Below, piece by piece: positions 34,207 to 41,792 of a stretch of DNA of 44,591 nt (positions are counted from its first letter, which is position 1; every line of letters begins with the position of its first letter). The stretch spans positions 1 to 44,591 of the forward strand of contig DXAT01000020.1 of NCBI GenBank assembly GCA_019116965.1. The letters run 5' to 3'. A program made the position numbers and the translations under genes. Source of the stretch: Candidatus Coprenecus pullistercoris. GTDB lineage: Bacteria; Bacteroidota; Bacteroidia; Bacteroidales; UBA932. Under the pieces are notes generated by a model. The model made no database searches, was not told the origin of the DNA, and saw only the letters and a list, made by a program, of their open reading frames with translations.

Positions 34207-35163
34207 ATGAAACGCACAGTATTATACAGTATTTTTGTAACCATTGCGGCAACAACCGCAATGGTTTCTTGCACCAAGGACCCGGAGAAACAGCCGGATG
34301 AGCCCACTATCAAGACCCGTCTCGACCAGCCCAAGGTGAAGGTTACTTCGTCGGAAGCAACCTCTTTCACCGTGGAGTGGACGGAGATAGAGAACGCCGT
34401 CTCGTATGCATACAAGATCAATGACGGTGAGGAGACTGTAACCGAAGGTCTTACCGCTGAGTTTACGGATCTGACTCCCGGCATCTATACGGTGCAGGTG
34501 AAGGCCAAGGCGGCCGATGACTCCGAGGAGTACAGGGATTCCAACTGGGGGTCGGTCAATCATACCGTGGCAAGGGGCATAGATCTCGAGGAACTCCGTT
34601 CGTGGATCGGTACCTATGATGTCACATCTACGGCGCAGATTGTTTTCGAGTGGAACGACCCTGCGGCTCAGGACTATGTAAATCTCAGAAAAGTCAATGA
34701 GGGTATGGAGTTCAGCATAACCATCGAGCAGAATCCCGATGACGAGGAGCTTCTGAATATCTACGGCCTTTCCGGCATAGATGAGAGGATTCCTGCCCAT
34801 GCGACTCTCGTTGCCGCTCAGGACGGATCCAATGCATTGGGAATCATTACAAACGATGCTTTCGTCACCGGTGTGGATGATGACGGTACCGTTCTTCTTC
34901 CCTGGCTTCCCATTGTAGAGTTCCAGGACGGTTCGGTAGGCGGACTTCAGGTGGAATATTCCCTTATGTTTATCAATACAAACGGGTATATTAGTTCTTA
35001 TCCTCTCGTTTACCAGGATGTTCAGGGACCTATGGGCACAAGTTCGGCTACTGTTGTGGCCACAGATGTATTCGGCATCAAGGCCGGCGCCCTTCAGATA
35101 TATTACGGAGAGTATCCCAAGTCAATTCCTGCAGGATCATTCGATTTGACAAAGACCAATTAA
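34207..35163 (+). CDS. FN3-like surface lipoprotein, array member 2
   Basis: This 318-residue paralogue has lipobox MVSC (Cys22) followed by TKDPEKQPDE. The FN3-like domain lies at about 38-122 (SFTVEWTEIENAVSYAYKIN; EEYRDSNWGSVNH). The C-terminal domain shares SWIGTYDVTST, EFSITIEQ, IYGLSGIDE and PAGSFDLTKTN with members 1, 3 and 4. It lies 11 bp after member 1 and 26 bp before member 3. A 22-nt segment (34525-34546) is identical to one in member 3, and the FN3 core is closest to members 1 and 3. Function unknown. Confidence 0.84.
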   Translation: MKRTVLYSIFVTIAATTAMVSCTKDPEKQPDEPTIKTRLDQPKVKVTSSEATSFTVEWTEIENAVSYAYKINDGEETVTEGLTAEFTDLTPGIYTVQVKAKAADDSEEYRDSNWGSVNHTVARGIDLEELRSWIGTYDVTSTAQIVFEWNDPAAQDYVNLRKVNEGMEFSITIEQNPDDEELLNIYGLSGIDERIPAHATLVAAQDGSNALGIITNDAFVTGVDDDGTVLLPWLPIVEFQDGSVGGLQVEYSLMFINTNGYISSYPLVYQDVQGPMGTSSATVVATDVFGIKAGALQIYYGEYPKSIPAGSFDLTKTN

Positions 35164-35189
35164 TCATTAATTAATCAATACTGACAATC

Positions 35190-36287
35190 ATGAAAAGTGT
35201 TTTCAAATTCGGCGCGATGGCACTGCTCGCAGTAGCGGCTCTGTCAGCTTGCGAAAAAGAAAAAGACCCTAACAATAACGGCGGAACAACAGTTCCCACG
35301 GAGAAAGAAAGACTTGCTACACCCAGTCTTTCCGTGACCAACAGCACTGAGACCTCTTTTACAGTAGAGTGGGGAGCTGTTGAGAATGCGGATGCATATG
35401 TATACAGTATCAACGGCAGCACCGACACCAGAATCGAGGAGACATCCATAGAGTTCACCGACCTGGCAGTCGGCGTATATGAAGTAAAGGTGAAAGCCCT
35501 TGCAGCCAGCGGCTCTGAGGAGTACAGGGATTCCAACTACGGTTCCATCACTCATGAGATCGAGTATGTGTACCATCCCGCTGAGCCGGCGGAGGACCTT
35601 CAGCCGTTCCTTGGCGTATATAGCGCAACATCGACAGGCTCCGTAGTATTCTCGAGAGCTACCGACGGTGTGAATATGGTTTATAATGCGGAAAATCCCC
35701 AAGAGTTTGACATTACTATGTCTGGGTCCGATGATCCGAATTACCTTTTTGTTGACGGATTGTCCGGTTTAGGAGCTGGTCAGGGCATTTATGCTTACGG
35801 AACCATTGTCATCGGCCAAACTCCTGAGGGAGAGACATTGGAAGGATTTGCTATCGTGGCGGAAAGAGACATACCTGTTCTTCGTTTTGAGGACGGATCA
35901 TGCCCTGAATGGCTGACAATCGCCGTCAGACAGGACGGCTCCCTGACATTTGTCGGCGGTTCTCAGAGTGAGTCCTTCTCGCATACTTTTATCCTCGATG
36001 AAGGAAGCACGGATTCTTATACGAGCCTGCCGACTGATGTGACGCTGGCTGACAATACTGTCGCTTCTGTTGTCGGAACAGAGCTGGCATATCTTGATGG
36101 AACGACCATCTATTTCGTGTTTGCAGATGCCGCATATCCTGTGACAACACCTGCTGGTACTCTTACAATGAAAAAGACCGGCGACCTGCCCGCAGAGCAG
36201 GCTCTGAGCGCAGCCTCACTCAACAGGATGAGGACTCAGGATAACCTTAGGGTATATGCCGGTGAGGCTTTCACATTTACAAGATAA
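35190..36287 (+). CDS. FN3-like surface lipoprotein, array member 3
   Basis: This 365-residue paralogue has lipobox LSAC (Cys21) followed by EKEKDPNNNGG. The FN3-like domain lies at about 45-128 (SFTVEWGAVENADAYVYSIN; SEEYRDSNYGSITH). The C-terminal domain has FLGVYSATSTGSVVF, EFDITMSG, VDGLSGLG and PAGTLTMKKTG. About 35 extra residues follow that last motif and end in EAFTFTR, an extension shared in kind with member 4 but not with members 1, 2 or 5. The gap to member 4 is 16 bp. Function unknown. Confidence 0.84.
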   Translation: MKSVFKFGAMALLAVAALSACEKEKDPNNNGGTTVPTEKERLATPSLSVTNSTETSFTVEWGAVENADAYVYSINGSTDTRIEETSIEFTDLAVGVYEVKVKALAASGSEEYRDSNYGSITHEIEYVYHPAEPAEDLQPFLGVYSATSTGSVVFSRATDGVNMVYNAENPQEFDITMSGSDDPNYLFVDGLSGLGAGQGIYAYGTIVIGQTPEGETLEGFAIVAERDIPVLRFEDGSCPEWLTIAVRQDGSLTFVGGSQSESFSHTFILDEGSTDSYTSLPTDVTLADNTVASVVGTELAYLDGTTIYFVFADAAYPVTTPAGTLTMKKTGDLPAEQALSAASLNRMRTQDNLRVYAGEAFTFTR

Positions 36288-36303
36288 TAAAATCTAAAGT
36301 ATA

Positions 36304-37392
36304 GTGAAAAGGATATTGTTTTACGCGATGGTCTTGCTGTCCTCTGCGGCCGTGATGTCCTGTAATCAGGAAAAGGACAACGGACCTGTCGACAATCCGG
36401 ACAAAGTGCGCCTTCAGATGCCCTCCGTTGAATTGAAGGAGAGTACAGCTACTTCTGTCACCATCTGTTGGGAGGCGGTGGAGCATGCCGATTCCTATCA
36501 GTGGAGATTTGACGGGGAGACCGAATTCAATGATGTCGGTGAGGCTCTTGAGGCAGTAATTGAGAACCTGACTGCAAATCTGAACTATACGGTTCAGGTA
36601 AGGGCAGTGGCCAATCAGGACTCGGAGTATATCTCCTCTTCGTGGGCGACATTTACATTTACATTCGAACCTGCCAAGATCGAGCCCGATCCGTGGCTCC
36701 AGTCCTGGCTCGGAGAGTATAAGATAATGACCGAAGGCAGTGTTGTGTACACGATAAAGGACAATATGATGAACTTCGAGTATGTCGAGGAACCCATAGA
36801 GTTCACTATCTCCATCCAGCCTTCGCCGTATGAGCTCGCTCTCGAGATATACGGACTTTCGGCTGCTGCGGACTTCTCAACCGATCCGGTAGAATATTTC
36901 CCTGCAACAGCTGTCATCATGAATGACGGACAGGGCAATTACACAGGTCTTGGTATCGCTTTGGGACAGAATACCATAGTGGGTTCCTACGATATGGGTA
37001 ACGCCATGTGGCTGCCTTTGATAAAATATCAGGACAGCGAGGGCAAGACTATCGTAGCCATTAACTCGAATGCTATGATCACCAATCTCGGATACTGGGC
37101 TGTTGACACTTATGACTGGACTCCTTTCACAGGCATGGCTACGCTTCAGAACGGAGAGCAGACCGAGTTCACAGCGACTGCTGCGGAGGTGTTTATCGAC
37201 CAGGGAGGCGGCAACTATGGCCAGTTCTTCCTTTTCAATGAGACTCATACCGAGTACAGCCTGCCGGCGGGAGCCCTTAATATCGTCGAGAAGCTCTCAG
37301 GCGAGGAGGCTGCGGCTGTGAGAAGCAATGTGGTGAAGCTTCCTGTTCCTGCAGTCTATGCGGCCAGTCAGTATGAACTTACGATAAGATAA
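36304..37392 (+). CDS. FN3-like surface lipoprotein, array member 4
   Basis: This 362-residue paralogue uses a GTG start, which is the only codon placed correctly before the signal peptide MKRILFYAMVLLSSAAVMSC (Cys20). NQEKDNGPVDN follows. The FN3-like domain lies at about 35-120 (SVTICWEAVEHADSYQWRFD). The C-terminal domain has SWLGEYKIMTEGSVVY, EFTISIQP, IYGLSAAAD and PAGALNIVEKLSG, then an extension ending in QYELTIR. Member 5 begins 6 bp after the stop. Function unknown. Confidence 0.83.
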   Translation: MKRILFYAMVLLSSAAVMSCNQEKDNGPVDNPDKVRLQMPSVELKESTATSVTICWEAVEHADSYQWRFDGETEFNDVGEALEAVIENLTANLNYTVQVRAVANQDSEYISSSWATFTFTFEPAKIEPDPWLQSWLGEYKIMTEGSVVYTIKDNMMNFEYVEEPIEFTISIQPSPYELALEIYGLSAAADFSTDPVEYFPATAVIMNDGQGNYTGLGIALGQNTIVGSYDMGNAMWLPLIKYQDSEGKTIVAINSNAMITNLGYWAVDTYDWTPFTGMATLQNGEQTEFTATAAEVFIDQGGGNYGQFFLFNETHTEYSLPAGALNIVEKLSGEEAAAVRSNVVKLPVPAVYAASQYELTIR

Positions 37393-37398
37393 CAGGAT

Positions 37399-38331
37399 AT
37401 GAGAAGCAGATTGTATTTGACAGCATTATTGGCCGTCGCTGCTCTGTGGGCCTGCGAGCCGGAAGAGCCGGAGCAGAATCAGGGACAGCAGGAAAATCTC
37501 AAGCTCGAGACTCCCAAGCTGACCGTGACCCCTTTCGGAGAGATGTCGTTTACCGTGTCATGGGATGCGGTAGAGCATGCAGACTATTATACTTACCGTA
37601 TCAACGGCACCGGAGAGCGTACGACAGAGGAGACTCAGGTGTCATACACTGATCTCAGTGCCGGAGAGTATCTCGTCGAGGTACGGGCTGAGGCCAATGA
37701 GGGTTCCAGGTACAGGAACTCTGCTTGGGGAAGCGTTACCTATACCTTGGAAATAGATCCTGCCGAGATCCCCGAGGGTTGGGATGTATGGTTGGGCAAA
37801 TGGACCATAACTACTGACAGTACCTTGGTATGGCAGGAGAATGACGAGGGCTTGGTGCTTCCTGTACTGCTGCCCGAGCCTAAGGAGATGCAGGTCGAGA
37901 TTACCTACGATGGAAGTACCGGTGAGCCCATCCTGCTTATGACAGGCTGGAGCGACTATACGGATAATGTATCGGGTATGACTCCCCCTGTGTGGTGCCA
38001 GGTGGATGAGGAGACAGACCAGCTTGTCCTTCTCAACGGAATCCAGATAGGAACTCTGCCTACCGGTACTCTCAACTGGTATGCCTATTGCGGAGATCAG
38101 GGAACTCTTGATGCCGTATGGGCTTACTGCGTGACTCTCAATGGCGACGAGGCCAAGGGAGAGGCTGCTGTGATCCTTTGGGATTACGGTCCTATACAGG
38201 AGTCGCAGGTGCGTGCATTCGATGTGTTCACCATCACGAATGCCGGTGGATTCCTTCCTATCAACGATGAGAGCCCGGCCGGTGATTTCGTAATGGTCAG
38301 AAATTCCGGTTCAGAGGAGGCTTCCCGCTGA
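37399..38331 (+). CDS. FN3-like surface lipoprotein, array member 5
   Basis: This 310-residue protein is the most divergent member of the array. Lipobox LWAC (Cys19) is followed by EPEEPEQNQ. The FN3-like domain lies at about 38-118 (SFTVSWDAVEHADYYTYRIN; SRYRNSAWGSVTYTLE). The C-terminal domain opens with VWLGKWTITTDSTLVW and ends PAGDFVMVRNSG, but lacks the IYGLS motif of members 1, 2 and 4. It is the last gene before a strong terminator at 38358. Function unknown. Confidence 0.83.
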   Translation: MRSRLYLTALLAVAALWACEPEEPEQNQGQQENLKLETPKLTVTPFGEMSFTVSWDAVEHADYYTYRINGTGERTTEETQVSYTDLSAGEYLVEVRAEANEGSRYRNSAWGSVTYTLEIDPAEIPEGWDVWLGKWTITTDSTLVWQENDEGLVLPVLLPEPKEMQVEITYDGSTGEPILLMTGWSDYTDNVSGMTPPVWCQVDEETDQLVLLNGIQIGTLPTGTLNWYAYCGDQGTLDAVWAYCVTLNGDEAKGEAAVILWDYGPIQESQVRAFDVFTITNAGGFLPINDESPAGDFVMVRNSGSEEASR

Positions 38332-38357
38332 GTCTGTCCCGGTAGATGATATGGAAC

Positions 38358-38391
38358 GGGGATGTCTGAGCTTCAGGCATCCCTGTTTTTT
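38358..38391 (+). terminator. Strong terminator of the lipoprotein array
   Basis: GGGATGTCTGA (38359-38369), loop GCT, and TCAGGCATCCC (38373-38383) form an 11-bp stem with one G-U pair, extended by a G-U at the base. TGTTTTTT follows. It is the first clear terminator after the ribosomal promoter at 22507. The last two bases overlap the GSCFA stop codon on the other strand. Confidence 0.88.
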
Positions 38392-39253
38392 ATAGCATGG
38401 TCGAGCGGAATCTTTGCCAGATATAGTCTACGGCGGCGTCCGACGGGTGTACGAGGTCTTCTGCGTACCAGGAATAGTCGCGCAGCTCGTCGAGCATGAT
38501 CTCGTAGGACGGGAAATAGGATGCGTTGGTGTGGGTATTGACGAGTGTCTCCACTGAGAGCAGGAGGGTGGCCTTTGATATTCTGTTGCCGTGCATTCCG
38601 TCCTTTTTGTGGCGGATGGGGGATACTGTCAGGATGAAACGCTTGTCGGGAAATCTTTCCAGAATCGGGCTCCACAGTGAGGTGATTGTCTCGGGGCCGA
38701 GCAGCTCCCGGCGGAATTCCCATGCCGGATGCTTGTGGCAGTTGGATACTATGATGTCCCGTACGGTATGGCGGTAGACCCAGGCGGTTCCGAATGTCAC
38801 TATTATCCATCCTGCCTGTTCCAGGGCTGCGGCTGCTTCCTCAAGGGATGCGTTTGCCGCAGACAAAAACTCTTCCGGATTCTTTCTGGCAAACGAGCCG
38901 TGGTGATGGAAGGAGACCCATCCTCCTCCGTCCGGGGCTATGGGCCTGTGCAGCGGCGATGGCTCGCGTGCAGGTCTGTCTTTCCTGACGGGATTGGTAT
39001 CCCGCGGTATCACATCGTCAGGTGTGAAGGGCTTTTTGTCGGCCATCCTCGTTAAAGCGTCCGCGATGGAGGCGGGATTGTACAGCACGCCGAACGGATT
39101 GCTGTATATGCAGTATCCGGCGTCAGTCATTTTCCGGCCCATTCCGTCAGCGAAACACGAGCCCAGTGACAGCACTCTGTCTTCCGTACTGATTCTTACT
39201 GGGGAGTTTATTGTCTCGACAGCAGTCACTTTATGTCTGAATTCCGGTATCAT
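38390..39253 (-). CDS. GSCFA domain protein
   Basis: This 287-residue protein has the family name motif at its N-terminus: VLSLGSCFADGMGRKM. It also has NPFGVLYNPASIADALTRM, SFHHHGSF, VTFGTAWVYRH and DLVHPSDAAVDYIWQRF. GSCFA proteins resemble SGNH/GDSL hydrolases (Ser in GSC, late His in HPSD), but no activity is established. The ATG at 39253 is used; the frame extends to a TTG at 39262. It is monocistronic and divergent from tdh. Confidence 0.87.
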   Translation of the reverse strand: MIPEFRHKVTAVETINSPVRISTEDRVLSLGSCFADGMGRKMTDAGYCIYSNPFGVLYNPASIADALTRMADKKPFTPDDVIPRDTNPVRKDRPAREPSPLHRPIAPDGGGWVSFHHHGSFARKNPEEFLSAANASLEEAAAALEQAGWIIVTFGTAWVYRHTVRDIIVSNCHKHPAWEFRRELLGPETITSLWSPILERFPDKRFILTVSPIRHKKDGMHGNRISKATLLLSVETLVNTHTNASYFPSYEIMLDELRDYSWYAEDLVHPSDAAVDYIWQRFRSTML

Positions 39254-39259
39254 CACCGA

Positions 39260-39267
39260 CAAAGATA
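39260..39267 (-). promoter_or_regulatory. Candidate -7 element of the GSCFA gene
   Basis: CAAAGATA on the plus strand is TATCTTTG on the minus strand, an exact match, but only 6 bp before the ATG at 39253. If used, the transcript would be leaderless or nearly so. No -33 match, so it may be chance. Confidence 0.3.
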
Positions 39268-39290
39268 CTTACTTGTGGTGAAAAATGGAC

Positions 39291-39309
39291 ATGCTTAGCA
39301 AAAAAGCAT
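39291..39309. repeat. Small inverted repeat before the tdh -7 element
   Basis: ATGCTT (39291-39296) and AAGCAT (39304-39309) are exact reverse complements with a 7-nt spacer, directly before the -7 element at 39310. The position suggests an operator, but 6-bp arms can arise by chance. Confidence 0.35.
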
Positions 39310-39317
39310 TATTTTTG
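39310..39317 (+). promoter_or_regulatory. Candidate -7 element of tdh
   Basis: TATTTTTG is an exact TAnnTTTG, with the start near 39323 and a leader of about 37 nt before the ATG at 39360. No TTTG at the -33 distance. Confidence 0.5.
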
Positions 39318-39359
39318 TGAGTTGGAAAGAAAGTTTAATTATAGTTAAAGTTCAGTAAT

Positions 39360-40313
39360 ATGAAACGAATATTGGTAATTGGCGCCGGCGGACAGATCGG
39401 CACCGAACTGGTTCCCCACCTTCAGAAGCATTACGGTCATGATAATGTCATCGGAGCCGACCTCAAGGACGAGGCGGTGGCCAAGATAGGAACATACGCC
39501 AGAGCAATCAAGCTCGATGCCCTGGATTTCAATGCTTTCGGACAGGCAGTCAAGGACAATAACATCGACGCCATCTTCAATCTTGTGGCCCTGCTTTCCG
39601 CAACAGGCGAGAAGAATCCCGAACTGGCATGGAAGATCAATATGGGCGCTCTGGTCAACTCCCTGACCCTTGCGAAGGAGTTCAAGACCGCAGTGTTTAC
39701 CCCCAGTTCCATCGGAGCATTCGGCGTCAGCACTCCCCACGACAAGACCCCTCAGGATACGGTCATGAGACCGGATACCATCTACGGAGTATGCAAGGTG
39801 ACCGGTGAGCTGCTTTCAGACTATTATTTCCACCGTTTCGGAGTAGATGCAAGGAGCGTGCGCTTCCCCGGCATCATCTCCAACGGCTGCCTGCCCGGCG
39901 GCGGTACCACCGATTATGCGGTGGAGGTCTTCTACGAGATACTCAAGACAGGCCACTATACCTGCCCTATCCCCGAGGACTCTTACATGGACATGCTCTA
40001 CATGCCTGACGCACTGAATGCCGTAACTCAGCTGATGGAGGCCGATCCTTCCAAGCTGAAACACCGCAACAGCTTCAACATCACCTGCATGAGCTTCTGC
40101 CCGAGGGAACTGTTCGCCAAGATCAAGGAGCGTATCCCCTCAGCTACATTCGACTACAATGTAGATCCTGTGAAGGCCGCCATCGCCGACTCATGGCCCA
40201 ACATGATGGATGACAGCTGTGCCCGCGAGGAGTGGGGCTGGAATCCTCAGTGGCATCTCGACGCCATGGTGGATGACATGCTCAAGGCCATAGGAGCAAA
40301 GCTCGGGAAGTAA
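39360..40313 (+). CDS. tdh: L-threonine 3-dehydrogenase, SDR type
   Basis: This 317-residue NAD-dependent dehydrogenase has an N-terminal Rossmann motif VIGAGGQIGTEL and the catalytic Tyr and Lys in YGVCKVTGELL (YxxxK). PGIISNGCLPGGGTTDYAVE and SWPNMMDDSCAREEWGWNP are features of the SDR-type threonine dehydrogenases, which convert threonine to 2-amino-3-ketobutyrate. It differs from the zinc-dependent E. coli Tdh. A UDP-sugar epimerase is less likely because of these C-terminal motifs. It has its own candidate promoter. No kbl ligase gene is nearby. Confidence 0.87.
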   Translation: MKRILVIGAGGQIGTELVPHLQKHYGHDNVIGADLKDEAVAKIGTYARAIKLDALDFNAFGQAVKDNNIDAIFNLVALLSATGEKNPELAWKINMGALVNSLTLAKEFKTAVFTPSSIGAFGVSTPHDKTPQDTVMRPDTIYGVCKVTGELLSDYYFHRFGVDARSVRFPGIISNGCLPGGGTTDYAVEVFYEILKTGHYTCPIPEDSYMDMLYMPDALNAVTQLMEADPSKLKHRNSFNITCMSFCPRELFAKIKERIPSATFDYNVDPVKAAIADSWPNMMDDSCAREEWGWNPQWHLDAMVDDMLKAIGAKLGK

Positions 40314-40331
40314 GTGTTTTGATATATGCCT

Positions 40332-40976
40332 ATGAAACGACATATATTGAAAATAGCGGTATCGGCGGTATTCCTGATGTTTCTGTCGGGGAATATCGCC
40401 GATGTTTCTGCCCGCAGCCGGACAAAATATGTCTTTGAGCCCGGTGATGAGCTCAGGCTTACATGGGGCGTGGCGCCTTTGGACGCGGTGACAATGGGCA
40501 ATGCATTCTCTTTTCCGGACTGCTGCCCTTCCCAGACCATAACTGAGGAGATTCTCGGTACGGGGTACTATGGCGGTGACGGATATCTTACCGGAGCTGT
40601 CAGTCTCACATATACGCATCGTTTCGTGAAGTGGTTCGAACTTTCGGGCATATTGACCTATTCGGGTTATTACCGCGACTATTTCGACAAATATACCGGG
40701 AAGTTCGCCTACAAGGACAATGACAATCAGTTCTCACTGATTCCCTTTGTCCGTTTCGTATGGGTGCATACCAATTTGGTGAGACTCTATTCCGGAATAG
40801 GGCTGGGACTGTCCGTTGTCACGGATACGGACAGGTATGGTACGGATGTCGAGGTGCTGCCTGCATTTGCCGTGACTCCGATAGGTATCACGGTCGGCAA
40901 GGACATATACGGCATCGCAGAGCTTTCCTTGGGCAATACCGGAATGTTTGCGGTCGGTCTCGGTTACAAATTCTAA
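40332..40976 (+). CDS. Outer-membrane beta-barrel protein
   Basis: This 214-residue protein has a signal peptide (MKRHILKIAVSAVFLMFLSG). It then has alternating hydrophobic strands rich in Tyr, Phe and Gly (GAVSLTYTHRFVKWFELSGI, LVRLYSGIGLGLSVVTD), ending GMFAVGLGYKF with a terminal Phe, as in outer-membrane barrels of about eight strands. It lies 18 bp after tdh and 11 bp before a lipoprotein gene. An in-frame ATG at 40326 adds two residues. No ligand can be inferred. Confidence 0.78.
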   Translation: MKRHILKIAVSAVFLMFLSGNIADVSARSRTKYVFEPGDELRLTWGVAPLDAVTMGNAFSFPDCCPSQTITEEILGTGYYGGDGYLTGAVSLTYTHRFVKWFELSGILTYSGYYRDYFDKYTGKFAYKDNDNQFSLIPFVRFVWVHTNLVRLYSGIGLGLSVVTDTDRYGTDVEVLPAFAVTPIGITVGKDIYGIAELSLGNTGMFAVGLGYKF

Positions 40977-40987
40977 ACTTTCTGGAT

Positions 40988-41791
40988 ATGAGAAATGTTA
41001 TCGGAATATGCCTTGCTGCCGTTGTCATGTCTGTGATGATGGCCGGATGCAGGGTAGATGAAAGGGAAAACATGGATACATCCGCAGTGGGCCGGGAGGC
41101 TCTTACTGTCTATCAGGTCACGAGTGAGAATGTGCTGTCTCCTGTGCTTGCGACACTGGACCTGGCGCTGAAGGCGGATATGTATGTCAAGGCGGACGAG
41201 TATGAGCGCTATAGGCTGGAGAATATGTATTTTGAGGATTACAGGATGATGTTCTATGACGGCCGTTTGGAAGTCGTTGATTATGGCGATGTGTTCTTTG
41301 ACGGAAAAACGATATGGGAGGAAGGAGCCTCGTGGCAGGTAGCCTGCCGCGGAGTGGAGTCAGACATCGTGTGTACCGCTCCGGGAGAGTGGGATGTCAA
41401 TCTGAGGCTGCTCTATACGGAATTGCCCGTTTCGTATTATTCCGTGGATTCGATGCGCATGCATGTGTCGGTGGATATTGACTCGTCCGGTACTGCGCAG
41501 ATGTACGGGAATGAGTACCTTTACAGGATGGAGGCATCAGGTGCGTATGCGGAGGACCAGAGGGGAGGGATAGTAGTGAAGGTGGCCTTTGAGACCGTAT
41601 CTCCGACGGGGGCTGTGTGCCGGTACGCCGGACGGCCTGAGTCTTTCCATTTTTTCGACGGCGGTTTTGACATGCACATGGATATTGTCGGCAATCTGAG
41701 CCGCTCGGAGGATATAAAAGTGGAGTTGTCGCCTTCAATATCCTCTACATTGATAACAACAAGATACAAGGGAAGGGTAGACTGCTGGTAG
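40988..41791 (+). CDS. Hypothetical lipoprotein
   Basis: This 267-residue lipoprotein has signal MRNVIGICLAAVVMSVMMAG and Cys21 followed by RVDERENMD. The mature part is acidic and beta-rich, with no recognised domain. The frame is open upstream into the barrel gene to 40760, but the signal peptide fixes the start at 40988. It is 11 bp after the barrel gene and 1 bp before tgt, so it is in the same transcript. It may work with the barrel at the outer membrane, based on position only. Confidence 0.75.
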   Translation: MRNVIGICLAAVVMSVMMAGCRVDERENMDTSAVGREALTVYQVTSENVLSPVLATLDLALKADMYVKADEYERYRLENMYFEDYRMMFYDGRLEVVDYGDVFFDGKTIWEEGASWQVACRGVESDIVCTAPGEWDVNLRLLYTELPVSYYSVDSMRMHVSVDIDSSGTAQMYGNEYLYRMEASGAYAEDQRGGIVVKVAFETVSPTGAVCRYAGRPESFHFFDGGFDMHMDIVGNLSRSEDIKVELSPSISSTLITTRYKGRVDCW

Positions 41792-41792
41792 G

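Noticed and set aside
33209-38331. CRISPR-like or phase-variable DNA repeats in the lipoprotein array
   Set aside because: Similarity is at protein level; apart from one 22-nt match there are no regular direct repeats, inverted repeats or recombinase genes.
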